Shown here one piece after another: positions 7,302 through 15,244 of a stretch of DNA of 32,888 nt. The notes below the pieces were generated by a model that saw only the letters and a program-made list of their open reading frames with translations, searched no databases and was not told the origin of the DNA. This DNA is from Pseudomonadota bacterium (GTDB lineage: Bacteria > Pseudomonadota > Gammaproteobacteria > Burkholderiales > Ga0077523). A program made the translations under genes and the position numbers. The DNA lies in the NCBI GenBank assembly GCA_963205165.1, contig CAUJJX010000085.1, forward strand, positions 1-32,888, in the 5' to 3' direction. The number at the start of each line of letters is the position of its first letter. The first letter of the stretch is position 1.

Positions 7302-8987
7302 TCAGCCCGCGGTCTGCTGCGCCTTCGCGCGGATGTTCGTGAGCGTCGTGCGCGTCGTGATGACATCCGGGTCGATCCGGACCTCGATGATCGACGGCTT
7401 GCCGGACGCCACAGCCCGTTCGAACGCCGCGGGGAAATCGGCGGTCGCCTCGACGAGTTCGCCGTGGCCGCCGTACGCGCGGGCCAGCGCCGGGAAGTCG
7501 GGATTGGCGAGTGCGGTGCCGTGGACGCGCGCCGGATACTCGCGCTCCTGGTGCATCCGGATCGTTCCGTACATCCCGTTGTTGATGACGATGATCACGA
7601 TCGGCAGGCCGTACTGGACGGCCGTCGCGAGTTCCTGGCCGTTCATCATGAAGTCACCGTCACCGGCGAAGGCGACCACCATCCGGTCGGGGTGGACGGC
7701 CTTCGCGCCGACCGCGGCCGGTACGCCGTAGCCCATCGCACCGTTCGTCGGACCGAGCTGCGTGCGCATCGGCGCGTACGGATAGAAGCGATGCACCCAG
7801 CCCGCGAAGTTGCCTGCACCGTTCGTGACGATGGCGTCGCGCGGCAGGCGCTTCGCGAGCCACGTGACGATCTCGCTCGGATTCACCGGCCCCGGCACGG
7901 CGACCGGCGCGCGGCTTTCCTCGTAGTCGGCGTGGGCGCCTTCTGCCCATTCGACCCAGTTCTCGGACTCGGCCGGACCGAGCACCGCAGCCGCTTCGGC
8001 GAACTCGGGCATGCCCGAATTGATCATCAGGTCAGCCTGGTAGACGTGGCCGAGTTCCTCGGGGCCGGGATGCACGTGGACGAAGCGCTGCTTCATCCGC
8101 GGGACATCGAACAGCGTGTAGCCGTTCGTCGTGGCTTCGCCCAGGCGCGCGCCGACGCAGATGACGAGGTCGGCCTGCTGCAGGCGCTGCTGCAGCTTCG
8201 GCGCGATGCCGAGCCCGACGTCGCCCGCGTAGAGGCCGTGGAGATTGTCGAAGAGATCCTGGCGGCGGAACGCGCAGGCGACGGGCAGATGGTTGCGTTC
8301 GGCGAAGCGCTGGATGTTGGCGCACGCCTCGGGCGTCCAGCCGCCGCCGCCGAGAATCATGATCGGCCGGCGCGCGAGCTGGAGCAGGTGCCGCATCTTC
8401 GCCATGTCGCGCATGTTCGGGCTCGCCGCGACGCGGTGATAGCGCTCCGTCGCGGGGGCCGTCGTGCGGGTCGTGAGCATGTCTTCAGGAAGCGCGAGGA
8501 CGACGGGGCCGGGCCGGCCCGACACTGCGACGTGGAACGCGTGGCTGATCATCTCGGGGATGCGCTCGGCGCGGTCGATCTGCGCGACCCACTTCGCCAT
8601 CGATCCGAACATGCGGCGGTAGTCGACTTCCTGGAAGGCATCGCGCTCGACGACGTCACCGCCGATCTGGCCGACGAACAGGATCATCGGCGTGGAATCC
8701 TGCTGGGCCGTGTGCACGCCGATCGACGCGTTGGACGCGCCGGGGCCGCGGGTGACGAAGCAGATCCCGGGACGACCGGTGAGCTTGCCGTAGGCCTCGG
8801 CCATGAATGCGGCACCGCCCTCCTGCCGGCAGACGATGAGCGGCAGCTTGTCGCGCACGTCGTGCAGCGCGTCGAGCACCGCGAGATAGCTCTCGCCGGG
8901 AACGCAGAAAGCCAGATCGGCCCCGTGCGTCACGAGTGCGTCCACCAGGATCTTTCCACCGTGCGGCAAGCCTGCGTCCTGCGTCAT
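7302..8987 (-). CDS. thiamine-diphosphate-dependent enzyme, acetolactate-synthase-like
   Basis: This 561-residue protein has the three-domain layout of ThDP decarboxylases/carboligases. The N-terminal pyrimidine-binding domain carries the activating glutamate Glu56 (CRQEGGAAFMAEAYGKLTGRPG). The middle domain follows around residues 195-330. The C-terminal pyrophosphate domain has the metal-binding motif GDGD (442-445) through Asn469-Asn470. It resembles the large subunit of acetolactate synthase, but no small regulatory subunit is adjacent, so branched-chain synthesis is doubtful. It could act on another 2-oxo acid. GGAGG lies about 11 bases before the ATG, and a tetraloop hairpin sits in the leader. 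It is divergent from the lactate permease, suggesting linked control of 2-hydroxy/2-oxo acid use. Confidence 0.9.
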   Translation of the reverse strand: MTQDAGLPHGGKILVDALVTHGADLAFCVPGESYLAVLDALHDVRDKLPLIVCRQEGGAAFMAEAYGKLTGRPGICFVTRGPGASNASIGVHTAQQDSTPMILFVGQIGGDVVERDAFQEVDYRRMFGSMAKWVAQIDRAERIPEMISHAFHVAVSGRPGPVVLALPEDMLTTRTTAPATERYHRVAASPNMRDMAKMRHLLQLARRPIMILGGGGWTPEACANIQRFAERNHLPVACAFRRQDLFDNLHGLYAGDVGLGIAPKLQQRLQQADLVICVGARLGEATTNGYTLFDVPRMKQRFVHVHPGPEELGHVYQADLMINSGMPEFAEAAAVLGPAESENWVEWAEGAHADYEESRAPVAVPGPVNPSEIVTWLAKRLPRDAIVTNGAGNFAGWVHRFYPYAPMRTQLGPTNGAMGYGVPAAVGAKAVHPDRMVVAFAGDGDFMMNGQELATAVQYGLPIVIIVINNGMYGTIRMHQEREYPARVHGTALANPDFPALARAYGGHGELVEATADFPAAFERAVASGKPSIIEVRIDPDVITTRTTLTNIRAKAQQTAG

Positions 8988-9013
8988 CTCGTCCGTTCCT
9001 CCAGTTGTGTTGT

Positions 9014-9031
9014 CCGGGCGTCTTCGCCCGG
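9014..9031 (-). promoter_or_regulatory. leader hairpin before the ThDP enzyme gene
   Basis: CCGGGCG (9014-9020) and CGCCCGG (9025-9031) form a perfect 7-bp stem with a four-base loop (AAGA on the minus strand). It lies in the predicted 5' leader, about 10 bases before the Shine-Dalgarno. It could influence translation or message stability; no T-run follows, so an intrinsic terminator is unlikely. Confidence 0.45.
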
Positions 9032-9063
9032 TATCGGTGCATCACGAATTTCTCGCGTCGTCA

Positions 9064-9077
9064 CTGCATGATTGCAG
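9064..9077. promoter_or_regulatory. inverted repeat, candidate operator for lldP
   Basis: CTGCA-TGAT-TGCAG is an exact inverted repeat centred at about 9070, some 50 bases upstream of the transcription start predicted from the lldP -10 box. The position suits an activator site, and the region between divergent genes is a usual place for one. No regulator gene is adjacent and the protein that would bind is unknown. Confidence 0.4.
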
Positions 9078-9110
9078 GCCGGAGCCATCGGAGCCAAGGG
9101 GGAATGTCGA

Positions 9111-9116
9111 TATAAT
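9111..9116 (+). promoter_or_regulatory. -10 box of the lldP promoter
   Basis: A consensus TATAAT lies 86 bases upstream of the lldP start. The -35 region at normal spacing (around 9088-9093, TCGGAG) is poor, which fits an activated promoter. The box is followed by CCGGCC, a discriminator shared with two other -10 boxes in this window. A small CCGCC/GGCGG hairpin follows in the leader. Confidence 0.6.
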
Positions 9117-9202
9117 CCGGCCGCCCTTCGGCGGGGCGAAGCATGCGTCCGCAACACGCCGAGGCGGTTCCAAGACAATTCGATTCACGAGGGGGGAGAC
9201 GC

Positions 9203-10966
9203 ATGATCTGGCAACAAGTCTATGACCCGCTGAACAGCGCGGTCCTGTCGACGCTGTTCGCGGCAATACCGGTGGTGGTGCTGCTCGGCGGCCTCGCCTT
9301 CCTGCACATCTCGGCGCACATGGCGGCCATCTACGGCCTCGTCAGTGCGCTGCTGATCGCGATCTTCGTCTTCGGCATGCCGTCGACGATGGCGCTTTCC
9401 ACGGCCGGCTTCGGTGCGCTGTTCGGGCTGCTGCCGATCGGCTGGATCGTGCTTAACATCATCTTTCTGTACCAGCTGACCAAGGACAAGGGCTACTTCC
9501 AGGTCCTCCAGGACAGCATCGCGAACGTGACTGAAGACCGGCGCCTGCAGCTGCTCTTCATCGCCTTCGCGTTCGGTGCCTTCTTCGAAGGCGCGGCCGG
9601 CTTCGGTACGCCCGTCGCCGTGACCGGCGCGATCCTGATCGGTCTCGGCTTCTCGCCGCTCGCCGCGTCGGGCCTCTCGCTCATCGCGAACACGGCCCCG
9701 GTCGCGTACGGTGCACTCGGCACGCCGATCATCACGCTGGCGAAGGTCACGGGCCTCGACGAGATGGCGCTGTCGGCGATGGTCGGCCGGCAACTGCCAT
9801 TCTTCTCGGTGCTCGTGCCGATCTGGCTCATCTGGGCATTCTCGGGCTGGCGTGGCGTGAAGGGCATCTGGCCCGCGCTGCTCGTCGGCGGCGTGAGCTT
9901 CGCCGTCCCTCAGTACCTCATCTCGAACTACCACGGCCCGATGCTCGTGGACGTCGGTGCGGCGATGGTCTGCATGATCAGTCTCTTCATCCTCCTGAAG
10001 GTCTGGAAGCCGAAGGAGATCTGGACGACCACCGCACTGCGCGGCCACGAGACGGACAGCGGCCCGACCGATCCGTCGGCCATCACGACGTTCACGAAGC
10101 ACGACTCGTCCATCGTCATCAAGGCCTGGATCCCCTGGCTGATCCTGACGGTGTTCGTGTTCGCCTGGGGCATCAAGCCGATCAAGAACTTCCTCGACGG
10201 CACGAGCACGCACATCGAGATGCAGGTCGACGGCACCAAGAAGGAGATCAAGACGCCGCACGCCTGGAACGGTGTGACGAAGCTCGACTTCCCGATCGCC
10301 GGCCTCAACGAGATGATCGAGAAGGTGCCGCCCGTCGTCGCGAAGCCGATCAAGGAAAAGGCGATCTTCTCGCTCAACTGGCTCTCCGCGACCGGCACCG
10401 GGATCTTCCTGGCGGCGCTCGTGGCCGGCCTGTTCATGGGGTACTCGGTCGGCGGACTGTTCCGGAAATTCTTCGAGACGATCCACCTCGTCCGGTACTC
10501 GTTGCTGACGATCGCGGCGATGCTGGCACTCGGTTTCGTCACGCGATACTCCGGTACCGACGCCACGCTCGGCCTCGCGTTCGCCTACACGGGTGCGTTC
10601 TATCCGTTCTTCGGGACGATGCTCGGCTGGCTGGGCGTCGCGCTGACGGGTTCCGACACGGCATCGAACGTACTCTTCGGCGGCCTCCAGCGGATCACGT
10701 CCGAGCAGCTCGGTCTGCCGCCTGAACTGATGGCGGCGGCGAACAGCTCCGGCGGCGTGATGGGCAAGATGATCGATGCACAGTCGATCGTCGTGGCCTC
10801 CACCGCGACGCGCTGGTATGGCCACGAAGGCGACATCCTGAGGTACGTGTTCTGGCACAGCCTGATCCTGGCCGGCCTCGTCGGTCTCGTCGTGACGGCG
10901 CAGGCCTACGTCTGGCCGTTCACCGAGATGGTCGTCCACGGCGTCGCGTCGACGGCGGCACACTGA
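9203..10966 (+). CDS. lldP: L-lactate permease
   Basis: This 587-residue polytopic membrane protein belongs to the LctP/LldP family, which takes up L-lactate (also D-lactate and glycolate in E. coli). Family landmarks are the start MIWQQVYDPLNS, the block FGAFFEGAAGFGTPVAVTGA, NTAPVAYGALGTPI, FSLNWLSATGTGIF, and the C-terminal TGSDTASNVLFGGLQ and SSGGVMGKMIDAQSI. ATG 9203 is chosen because GGGGGGAG lies just upstream and it matches the family N-terminus; an in-frame ATG at 9143 adds 20 unrelated residues. A charged loop of about 30 residues (around 332-360) appears longer than in the E. coli protein. Three hairpins follow the gene. It is divergent from the ThDP enzyme gene. Confidence 0.95.
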   Translation: MIWQQVYDPLNSAVLSTLFAAIPVVVLLGGLAFLHISAHMAAIYGLVSALLIAIFVFGMPSTMALSTAGFGALFGLLPIGWIVLNIIFLYQLTKDKGYFQVLQDSIANVTEDRRLQLLFIAFAFGAFFEGAAGFGTPVAVTGAILIGLGFSPLAASGLSLIANTAPVAYGALGTPIITLAKVTGLDEMALSAMVGRQLPFFSVLVPIWLIWAFSGWRGVKGIWPALLVGGVSFAVPQYLISNYHGPMLVDVGAAMVCMISLFILLKVWKPKEIWTTTALRGHETDSGPTDPSAITTFTKHDSSIVIKAWIPWLILTVFVFAWGIKPIKNFLDGTSTHIEMQVDGTKKEIKTPHAWNGVTKLDFPIAGLNEMIEKVPPVVAKPIKEKAIFSLNWLSATGTGIFLAALVAGLFMGYSVGGLFRKFFETIHLVRYSLLTIAAMLALGFVTRYSGTDATLGLAFAYTGAFYPFFGTMLGWLGVALTGSDTASNVLFGGLQRITSEQLGLPPELMAAANSSGGVMGKMIDAQSIVVASTATRWYGHEGDILRYVFWHSLILAGLVGLVVTAQAYVWPFTEMVVHGVASTAAH

Positions 10967-10986
10967 CCGATCATCGAAACGCAATT

Positions 10987-11029
10987 CCGGATCTGTTCGC
11001 ACGACGCATGTCGGCGCGGGCAGATCCGG
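10987..11029 (+). terminator. nested hairpin after lldP
   Basis: CCGGATCTG (10987-10995) pairs exactly with CAGATCCGG (11021-11029), enclosing an inner CGAC/GTCG stem. It starts 20 bases after the lldP stop. There is no T-run. A weaker hairpin (TCTGTC 11087-11092 with GACAGA 11104-11109) follows before the strong terminator at 11169-11200. Confidence 0.5.
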
Positions 11030-11168
11030 GCGGTTCGGCGCAAGCATCTGCACGGCCGGATAGCGCAATGCGATTGGCTGGATTCCTCTGTCTGGCTCCA
11101 CCGGACAGATCGACTGGCCGGTGCATCGCAGGTGCAGCAGCAAGCGTGATGTGAACCGGAAGCAGCAA

Positions 11169-11200
11169 CAAAAAAAAGCCCGCGTGATGCGGGCTTTTTT
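11169..11200. terminator. bidirectional intrinsic terminator between lldP and pnp
   Basis: AGCCCGC (11177-11183) and GCGGGCT (11189-11195) form a 7-bp stem around GTGAT, flanked by an A-run on the left and TTTTTT on the right. It therefore works as an intrinsic terminator from both strands, ending lldP (+) and the pnp operon (-). Confidence 0.93.
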
Positions 11201-11251
11201 CTTGTCCTCCGCACGCCGGCGACTGCACCGGCACGCGGAGTGTCCGGACGA

Positions 11252-13357
11252 TCAGGCCGCCGGGGTCTCGCCGCCTTCGGTCAAGGCCTTCATCGACAGG
11301 CGCACGCGGCCCTTGTCGTCGACTTCGATGACTTTCACGCGGACGCTCTGGCCTTCCTTGAGGTAGTCGGCCACGGCGTTGACGCGCTCGTTCGCGATCT
11401 GCGAGATGTGCACGAGACCGTCCTTGCCGGGCAGCAGGCTCACGACCGCACCGAAGTCCAGCAGACGCAGCACGGTGCCTTCGTAGACACGACCCAGTTC
11501 GACTTCGGCCGTGATCTCCTCGATGCGACGCTTCGCCGCTTCGCCACCTTCGGTGGAGACGCAGGCGATCGTGACGGTGCCGTCGTCCTGGATGTCAATC
11601 GTCGTGCCGGTTTCCTCGGTGATCGCGCGGATGACTGCACCGCCCTTGCCGATGACATCGCGGATCTTCTCCGGCTTGATCTTGATGACCATCATGCGCG
11701 GCGCGAAGTCGGAGAGTTCCGAACGCGGCGCTTCGAGCGCCCCCTTCATGAAGCCGAGGATGTGCAGGCGACCTTCACGCGCCTGGAGAAGCGCGGCGTG
11801 CATGATCTCCTTGGTGATGCCCTGGATCTTGATGTCCATCTGCAGGGCGGTGACTCCACCTTCGGTACCCGCCACCTTGAAGTCCATGTCGCCAAGGTGA
11901 TCCTCGTCACCGAGGATGTCGCTCAGCACGGCGAAGCGACCACCTTCCTTGATGAGGCCCATCGCGATACCGGCGACGTGCGACTTCATCGGCACGCCGG
12001 CGTCCATCATCGCGAGGCAGCCACCGCAGACGGAGGCCATCGAGCTGGAGCCGTTCGACTCGGTCACTTCGGACACGACACGGAACGAGTAGCCGAACTC
12101 TTCCGGCGTCGGCAGCACGGCGAGCAGCGCGCGCTTCGCGAGGCGGCCGTGGCCGATTTCGCGACGCTTCGGCGTGCCGACGCGGCCCGTCTCGCCCGTG
12201 GCGTAGGGAGGCATGTTGTAGTGGAGCATGAAGCGTTCGGTGTACTCGCCCATCAGCGCGTCGATGATCTGTTCGTCGCGGGCGGTGCCGAGGGTCGCGA
12301 CGACGAGCGCCTGCGTCTCGCCGCGCGTGAACAGCGCGGAACCGTGGGCACGCGGCAGCACGCCGGTGCGGATCGTGATCGGACGCACGGTGCGGGTGTC
12401 GCGGCCGTCGATGCGGGCTTCGCCATCGAGGATCTGGCCGCGGACGATCTTCGCTTCCATGTCGCTGAAGATGTTCTTGACGGTGCGTTCGTCGGCCGGC
12501 GTCGCGGCGCTCTTCACGAGTTCGTCGACGACACGCGCCTGCAGTTCGTTGACGCGATGCGTGCGGGCCTGCTTCTGCTTGATCCGATAGGCCTCGCGGA
12601 GATCGGCTTCGGCGATGCGCGAGACGTTCGCGACGAGCGCTTCGTCACGGGCGGCGGGAGCCCAGTCCCAGAGCGGCTTGCCGGCTTCCTCGACGAGTGA
12701 ATTGATCGCGTCGATGACGGCCTGCATCTGTTCGTGGCCATAGACCACGGCGCCGAGCATCACGTCTTCGGAGAGTTCAGCCGCTTCGGACTCGACCATC
12801 AGCACGGCCTGCTGCGTGCCGGCGACGACGAGGTTCAGCTGCGATCCCTTGAGTTCGGTCGCGGTCGGGTTCAGCACGTACTGGCCGTCGATGTAACCGA
12901 CGCGCGCGGCGCCGATCGGACCACTGAACGGAATGCCCGACAGCGCGAGCGCCGCGGACGCGCCGATCATGGCGACGATGTCCGAATCGACTTCCGGATT
13001 CGACGACATCACGGTCGCGATGATCTGGACTTCGTTGTAGAAGCCTTCGGGGAACAGCGGACGGATCGGACGGTCGATCAGGCGGCAGGTCAGGATTTCC
13101 TTCTCGGAAGGACGACCTTCACGCTTGAAGAATCCACCGGGGATGCGGCCGGCCGCATAGGTGCGTTCCTGGTAGTCGACGGTCAGGGGAAAGAAGTCCT
13201 GGCCGGGGGCTGCAGTCTTCTTGCCGACTGCGGACACGAGGACGACGGTGTCGTCCATGTTGACGATCACGGCACCGGAAGCCTGACGGGCGATTTCGCC
13301 GGTCTCGATGGTCAGCTGGTGCTTGCCGTACTGGAGCGTTTTCTTGGAGATGTTCAA
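11252..13357 (-). CDS. pnp: polynucleotide phosphorylase
   Basis: PNPase degrades RNA 3' to 5' by phosphorolysis and works with the degradosome in the cytoplasm. The 701-residue protein has the standard order: first RNase PH domain ([26 protein letters not shown]), a helical linker, second RNase PH domain ([18 protein letters not shown] and [23 protein letters not shown]), a KH domain with IGKGGAVIR, and a C-terminal S1 domain ([29 protein letters not shown]). The start codon is TTG at 13355-13357, ten bases after AAAGG; no ATG fits better. It follows rpsO, as in E. coli, separated by a terminator-like hairpin and a structured leader that may serve PNPase autocontrol. Confidence 0.97.
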   Translation of the reverse strand: MNISKKTLQYGKHQLTIETGEIARQASGAVIVNMDDTVVLVSAVGKKTAAPGQDFFPLTVDYQERTYAAGRIPGGFFKREGRPSEKEILTCRLIDRPIRPLFPEGFYNEVQIIATVMSSNPEVDSDIVAMIGASAALALSGIPFSGPIGAARVGYIDGQYVLNPTATELKGSQLNLVVAGTQQAVLMVESEAAELSEDVMLGAVVYGHEQMQAVIDAINSLVEEAGKPLWDWAPAARDEALVANVSRIAEADLREAYRIKQKQARTHRVNELQARVVDELVKSAATPADERTVKNIFSDMEAKIVRGQILDGEARIDGRDTRTVRPITIRTGVLPRAHGSALFTRGETQALVVATLGTARDEQIIDALMGEYTERFMLHYNMPPYATGETGRVGTPKRREIGHGRLAKRALLAVLPTPEEFGYSFRVVSEVTESNGSSSMASVCGGCLAMMDAGVPMKSHVAGIAMGLIKEGGRFAVLSDILGDEDHLGDMDFKVAGTEGGVTALQMDIKIQGITKEIMHAALLQAREGRLHILGFMKGALEAPRSELSDFAPRMMVIKIKPEKIRDVIGKGGAVIRAITEETGTTIDIQDDGTVTIACVSTEGGEAAKRRIEEITAEVELGRVYEGTVLRLLDFGAVVSLLPGKDGLVHISQIANERVNAVADYLKEGQSVRVKVIEVDDKGRVRLSMKALTEGGETPAA

Positions 13358-13393
13358 GGGGATCTACCTTTCGTCGAATGGGGGATCATCCGA

Positions 13394-13444
13394 GCGCCGA
13401 TGCCGTGGCGCGGAGACCGTCGTTGCGACGGCCATGAACGCAAC
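13394..13444 (-). promoter_or_regulatory. structured pnp leader
   Basis: Two hairpins lie between the rpsO-pnp hairpin and the pnp start: GTTGCG (13422-13427) with CGCAAC (13439-13444), and GCGCC (13394-13398) with GGCGC (13407-13411). E. coli pnp represses itself through RNase III cleavage of a leader stem. Whether these short stems play that part is not known. Confidence 0.3.
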
Positions 13445-13445
13445 A

Positions 13446-13473
13446 ACGCCGCTGCCTGGTAAGACAGCGGCGT
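13446..13473 (-). terminator. rpsO-pnp intergenic hairpin
   Basis: ACGCCGCTG (13446-13454) and CAGCGGCGT (13465-13473) form a perfect 9-bp stem with a ten-base loop. On the minus strand it is followed by TTGTTG, a weak T-tract. In E. coli a partial terminator sits at the same place between rpsO and pnp. Confidence 0.7.
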
Positions 13474-13542
13474 CCGTCGGGCGCTGCGGGTAGGAACTGC
13501 CGTCCACGGTTGCGGACGAGCGGTTCAGAACTCGGGCGCGCT

Positions 13543-13812
13543 TTACTTGCGAAGACCCAGGCGACCGATCAATGCGCGATAACCATCGGCATTGCGCGAA
13601 CGCAGGTAATCGAGCAGCTTGCGGCGGCGGCTCACCATCTTGAGCAGGCCACGGCGGGAATGATGATCCTTCATGTTCGTCTTGAAGTGATCGGTCAGTC
13701 CGTTGATGCGGGCAGTCAGAAGTGCAACTTGCACTTCGGGGGATCCGGTATCGCCCGTCGCGCGCTGGAAATCGCTCACGAGTTGGGCTTTGGCGGCAGT
13801 GGTCACGGCCAT
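13543..13812 (-). CDS. rpsO: 30S ribosomal protein S15
   Basis: S15 binds the central domain of 16S rRNA early in 30S assembly. The 89-residue protein has the family length and motifs ([41 protein letters not shown], ending LIGRLGLRK). I choose ATG 13810-13812 by family alignment. Another in-frame ATG at 13819-13821 would add three residues and lies only about four bases from GAGG in the AGAGGAGAG Shine-Dalgarno, so it cannot be excluded. Longer starts reach into the promoter and are wrong. The gene has its own promoter just after truB and precedes pnp. Confidence 0.97.
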   Translation of the reverse strand: MAVTTAAKAQLVSDFQRATGDTGSPEVQVALLTARINGLTDHFKTNMKDHHSRRGLLKMVSRRRKLLDYLRSRNADGYRALIGRLGLRK

Positions 13813-13843
13813 GTCAGTCATCTCTCCTCTAGCTAAGCGCGCG

Positions 13844-13872
13844 ATTCTAGCCATGTCGCGCCGGGAATCCAA
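13844..13872 (-). promoter_or_regulatory. rpsO promoter
   Basis: On the minus strand, TTGGAT (13872-13867), a 17-base spacer and TAGAAT (13849-13844) form a good sigma-70-type promoter. The -35 starts one base after the truB stop codon. The predicted transcript begins about 25 bases before the rpsO ATG, which leaves little room for a long S15-binding leader. Confidence 0.7.
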
Positions 13873-13873
13873 G

Positions 13874-14836
13874 CTAATTTAGCGGGTTATCTCGAGATCC
13901 GCCGCCTGCGCGGCTCTCGGTGGCGAGCAGGCGGTTCGAATGGATGTGTCCGTCCGCCTCGAGGGTGCCGACGCCGAGAAATATTCCGGCGTCGTCGTAC
14001 AGCCGGAGCCGACCGTCCGGGGTGCCCACAGGCGCCCCGACGGTCTGCCCGCGGCAGATTGAAAGCGCACTCGGCGCGTCGAGCGTGCATGCCGGCAGGT
14101 CGGCGACCAGAACGTCCGGCAAAAGCAGTCGTGCCTCGCGCTGGTCCATCGTCATCTGCTCGAGGGCGTCCGGGGCGGTCGCGGCATCGATGCGGAACGC
14201 GCTCGAGCGGATACGCCGGAGCGCGCAGAGATGACCGACGGTGCCGAGCGACCGCGAGATATCCTCGGCGAGCGAACGAACGTACGTGCCGCTGCTGCAT
14301 TCGACGACGAACCGGATCCGGTCAGCCGACAGATATGAAAGCTCGAGGCTGTAGATCGTGACTTCGCGGAGCTTGGCCTCGACGGGCGCACCGGCGCGCG
14401 CGTATTCGTAGAGCGGCTTGCCTTCGTGCTTCAGGGCACTGTAGACAGGCGGACGCTGCACGATGCGACCGATGAACGGCCGGGCCAGTTCGGCGGGATC
14501 CGGCATCTGTGCAGGGAGGTCGGCGGTCTCGACAACCGCGCCTTCGGCGTCGCCCGTATCGGTCCGGACGCCGAGGATCATCTCGCCTTCGTAGGCCTTG
14601 CCGCCTTCGAGCAGGCTCGACGAGAACTTCGTTGCTTCGCCAAAACAGACGACGAGCAGCCCGGTCGCCATCGGATCGAGCGTTCCGCCATGGCCGGCTT
14701 TCGCAGCATTCAGGAGGAAGCGCACCCGCTGGAGCACGCCGTTGGACGACTGCCCGCCAGGCTTGTCGACCAGCAGGACGCCGTCGATGTCACGACGCTT
14801 CGGTCGACGGACCTGCGCCGGCGACTGTTCGGACAT
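13874..14836 (-). CDS. truB: tRNA pseudouridine(55) synthase
   Basis: TruB makes pseudouridine 55 in the T-loop of tRNAs. The 320-residue protein has the catalytic motif [14 protein letters not shown] with Asp54, followed by the family blocks [20 protein letters not shown] and [13 protein letters not shown], and a C-terminal PUA-like region. Start ATG 14834-14836 is preferred. A TTG four codons upstream (14846-14848) overlaps the rbfA stop as TTGA and could give coupled translation with four extra residues. It sits between rbfA and rpsO in the usual order. Confidence 0.95.
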   Translation of the reverse strand: MSEQSPAQVRRPKRRDIDGVLLVDKPGGQSSNGVLQRVRFLLNAAKAGHGGTLDPMATGLLVVCFGEATKFSSSLLEGGKAYEGEMILGVRTDTGDAEGAVVETADLPAQMPDPAELARPFIGRIVQRPPVYSALKHEGKPLYEYARAGAPVEAKLREVTIYSLELSYLSADRIRFVVECSSGTYVRSLAEDISRSLGTVGHLCALRRIRSSAFRIDAATAPDALEQMTMDQREARLLLPDVLVADLPACTLDAPSALSICRGQTVGAPVGTPDGRLRLYDDAGIFLGVGTLEADGHIHSNRLLATESRAGGGSRDNPLN

Positions 14837-14844
14837 CGGTACGG

Positions 14845-15234
14845 TCAATCGGGCTGCCCGGAGTCCGAACGCACGGCCTCGTCGATCAGCTGAGACAGTC
14901 GGCTGCCGCGTTCGACGGATTCGTCGTAGTGGAAATGCAGTTCGGGAACGGTCCGGGTCCGGAGACCGTGGGCCAGTGCCGAACGCAGGAATCCGCTGGC
15001 GCGCTGGAGTCCGGTGCGCGCCTCGTCGACCCGGGCGAGATCGCCCAGCACGGTGAAGAACACCTTCGCATGCGCATAGTCCGCGGTGACCTCGACACCC
15101 GTCAGGGTGACGAGGCCCACGCGGGGATCCTTGACCTCGAGCCGGATGAGTTCGGAGAGATCGCGCTGGATCTGCTCCGCGAGGCGCGCGGCCCGGGGAG
15201 AGACGGAACGCTGGGGACGTTGGGCCACGTGCAT
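14845..15234 (-). CDS. rbfA: 30S ribosome-binding factor A
   Basis: RbfA is a small KH-fold protein that assists late 16S rRNA processing and 30S maturation, notably in the cold. The 129-residue protein matches the family length and shows SPRAARLAEQIQRDLSELIRLEVKDPRVG, then VTADYAHAKVFFTVLG and VPELHFHYDESVERG. Start ATG 15232-15234 lies ten bases after the infB stop, and its stop overlaps the possible TTG start of truB. It is part of the rimP-nusA-infB-rbfA-truB operon. Confidence 0.95.
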   Translation of the reverse strand: MHVAQRPQRSVSPRAARLAEQIQRDLSELIRLEVKDPRVGLVTLTGVEVTADYAHAKVFFTVLGDLARVDEARTGLQRASGFLRSALAHGLRTRTVPELHFHYDESVERGSRLSQLIDEAVRSDSGQPD

Positions 15235-15244
15235 CGACGCCCGC

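Noticed and set aside
5318-7366. 682-codon open frame on the minus strand opposite ggt
   Set aside because: Arg/Ala/His-rich shadow of ggt, with no motif and no ribosome site.
9185-11143. 652-codon open frame on the minus strand opposite lldP
   Set aside because: Composition is very rich in Asp, Arg and Glu, typical of the complement of a membrane-protein gene. It also runs through intergenic hairpins.
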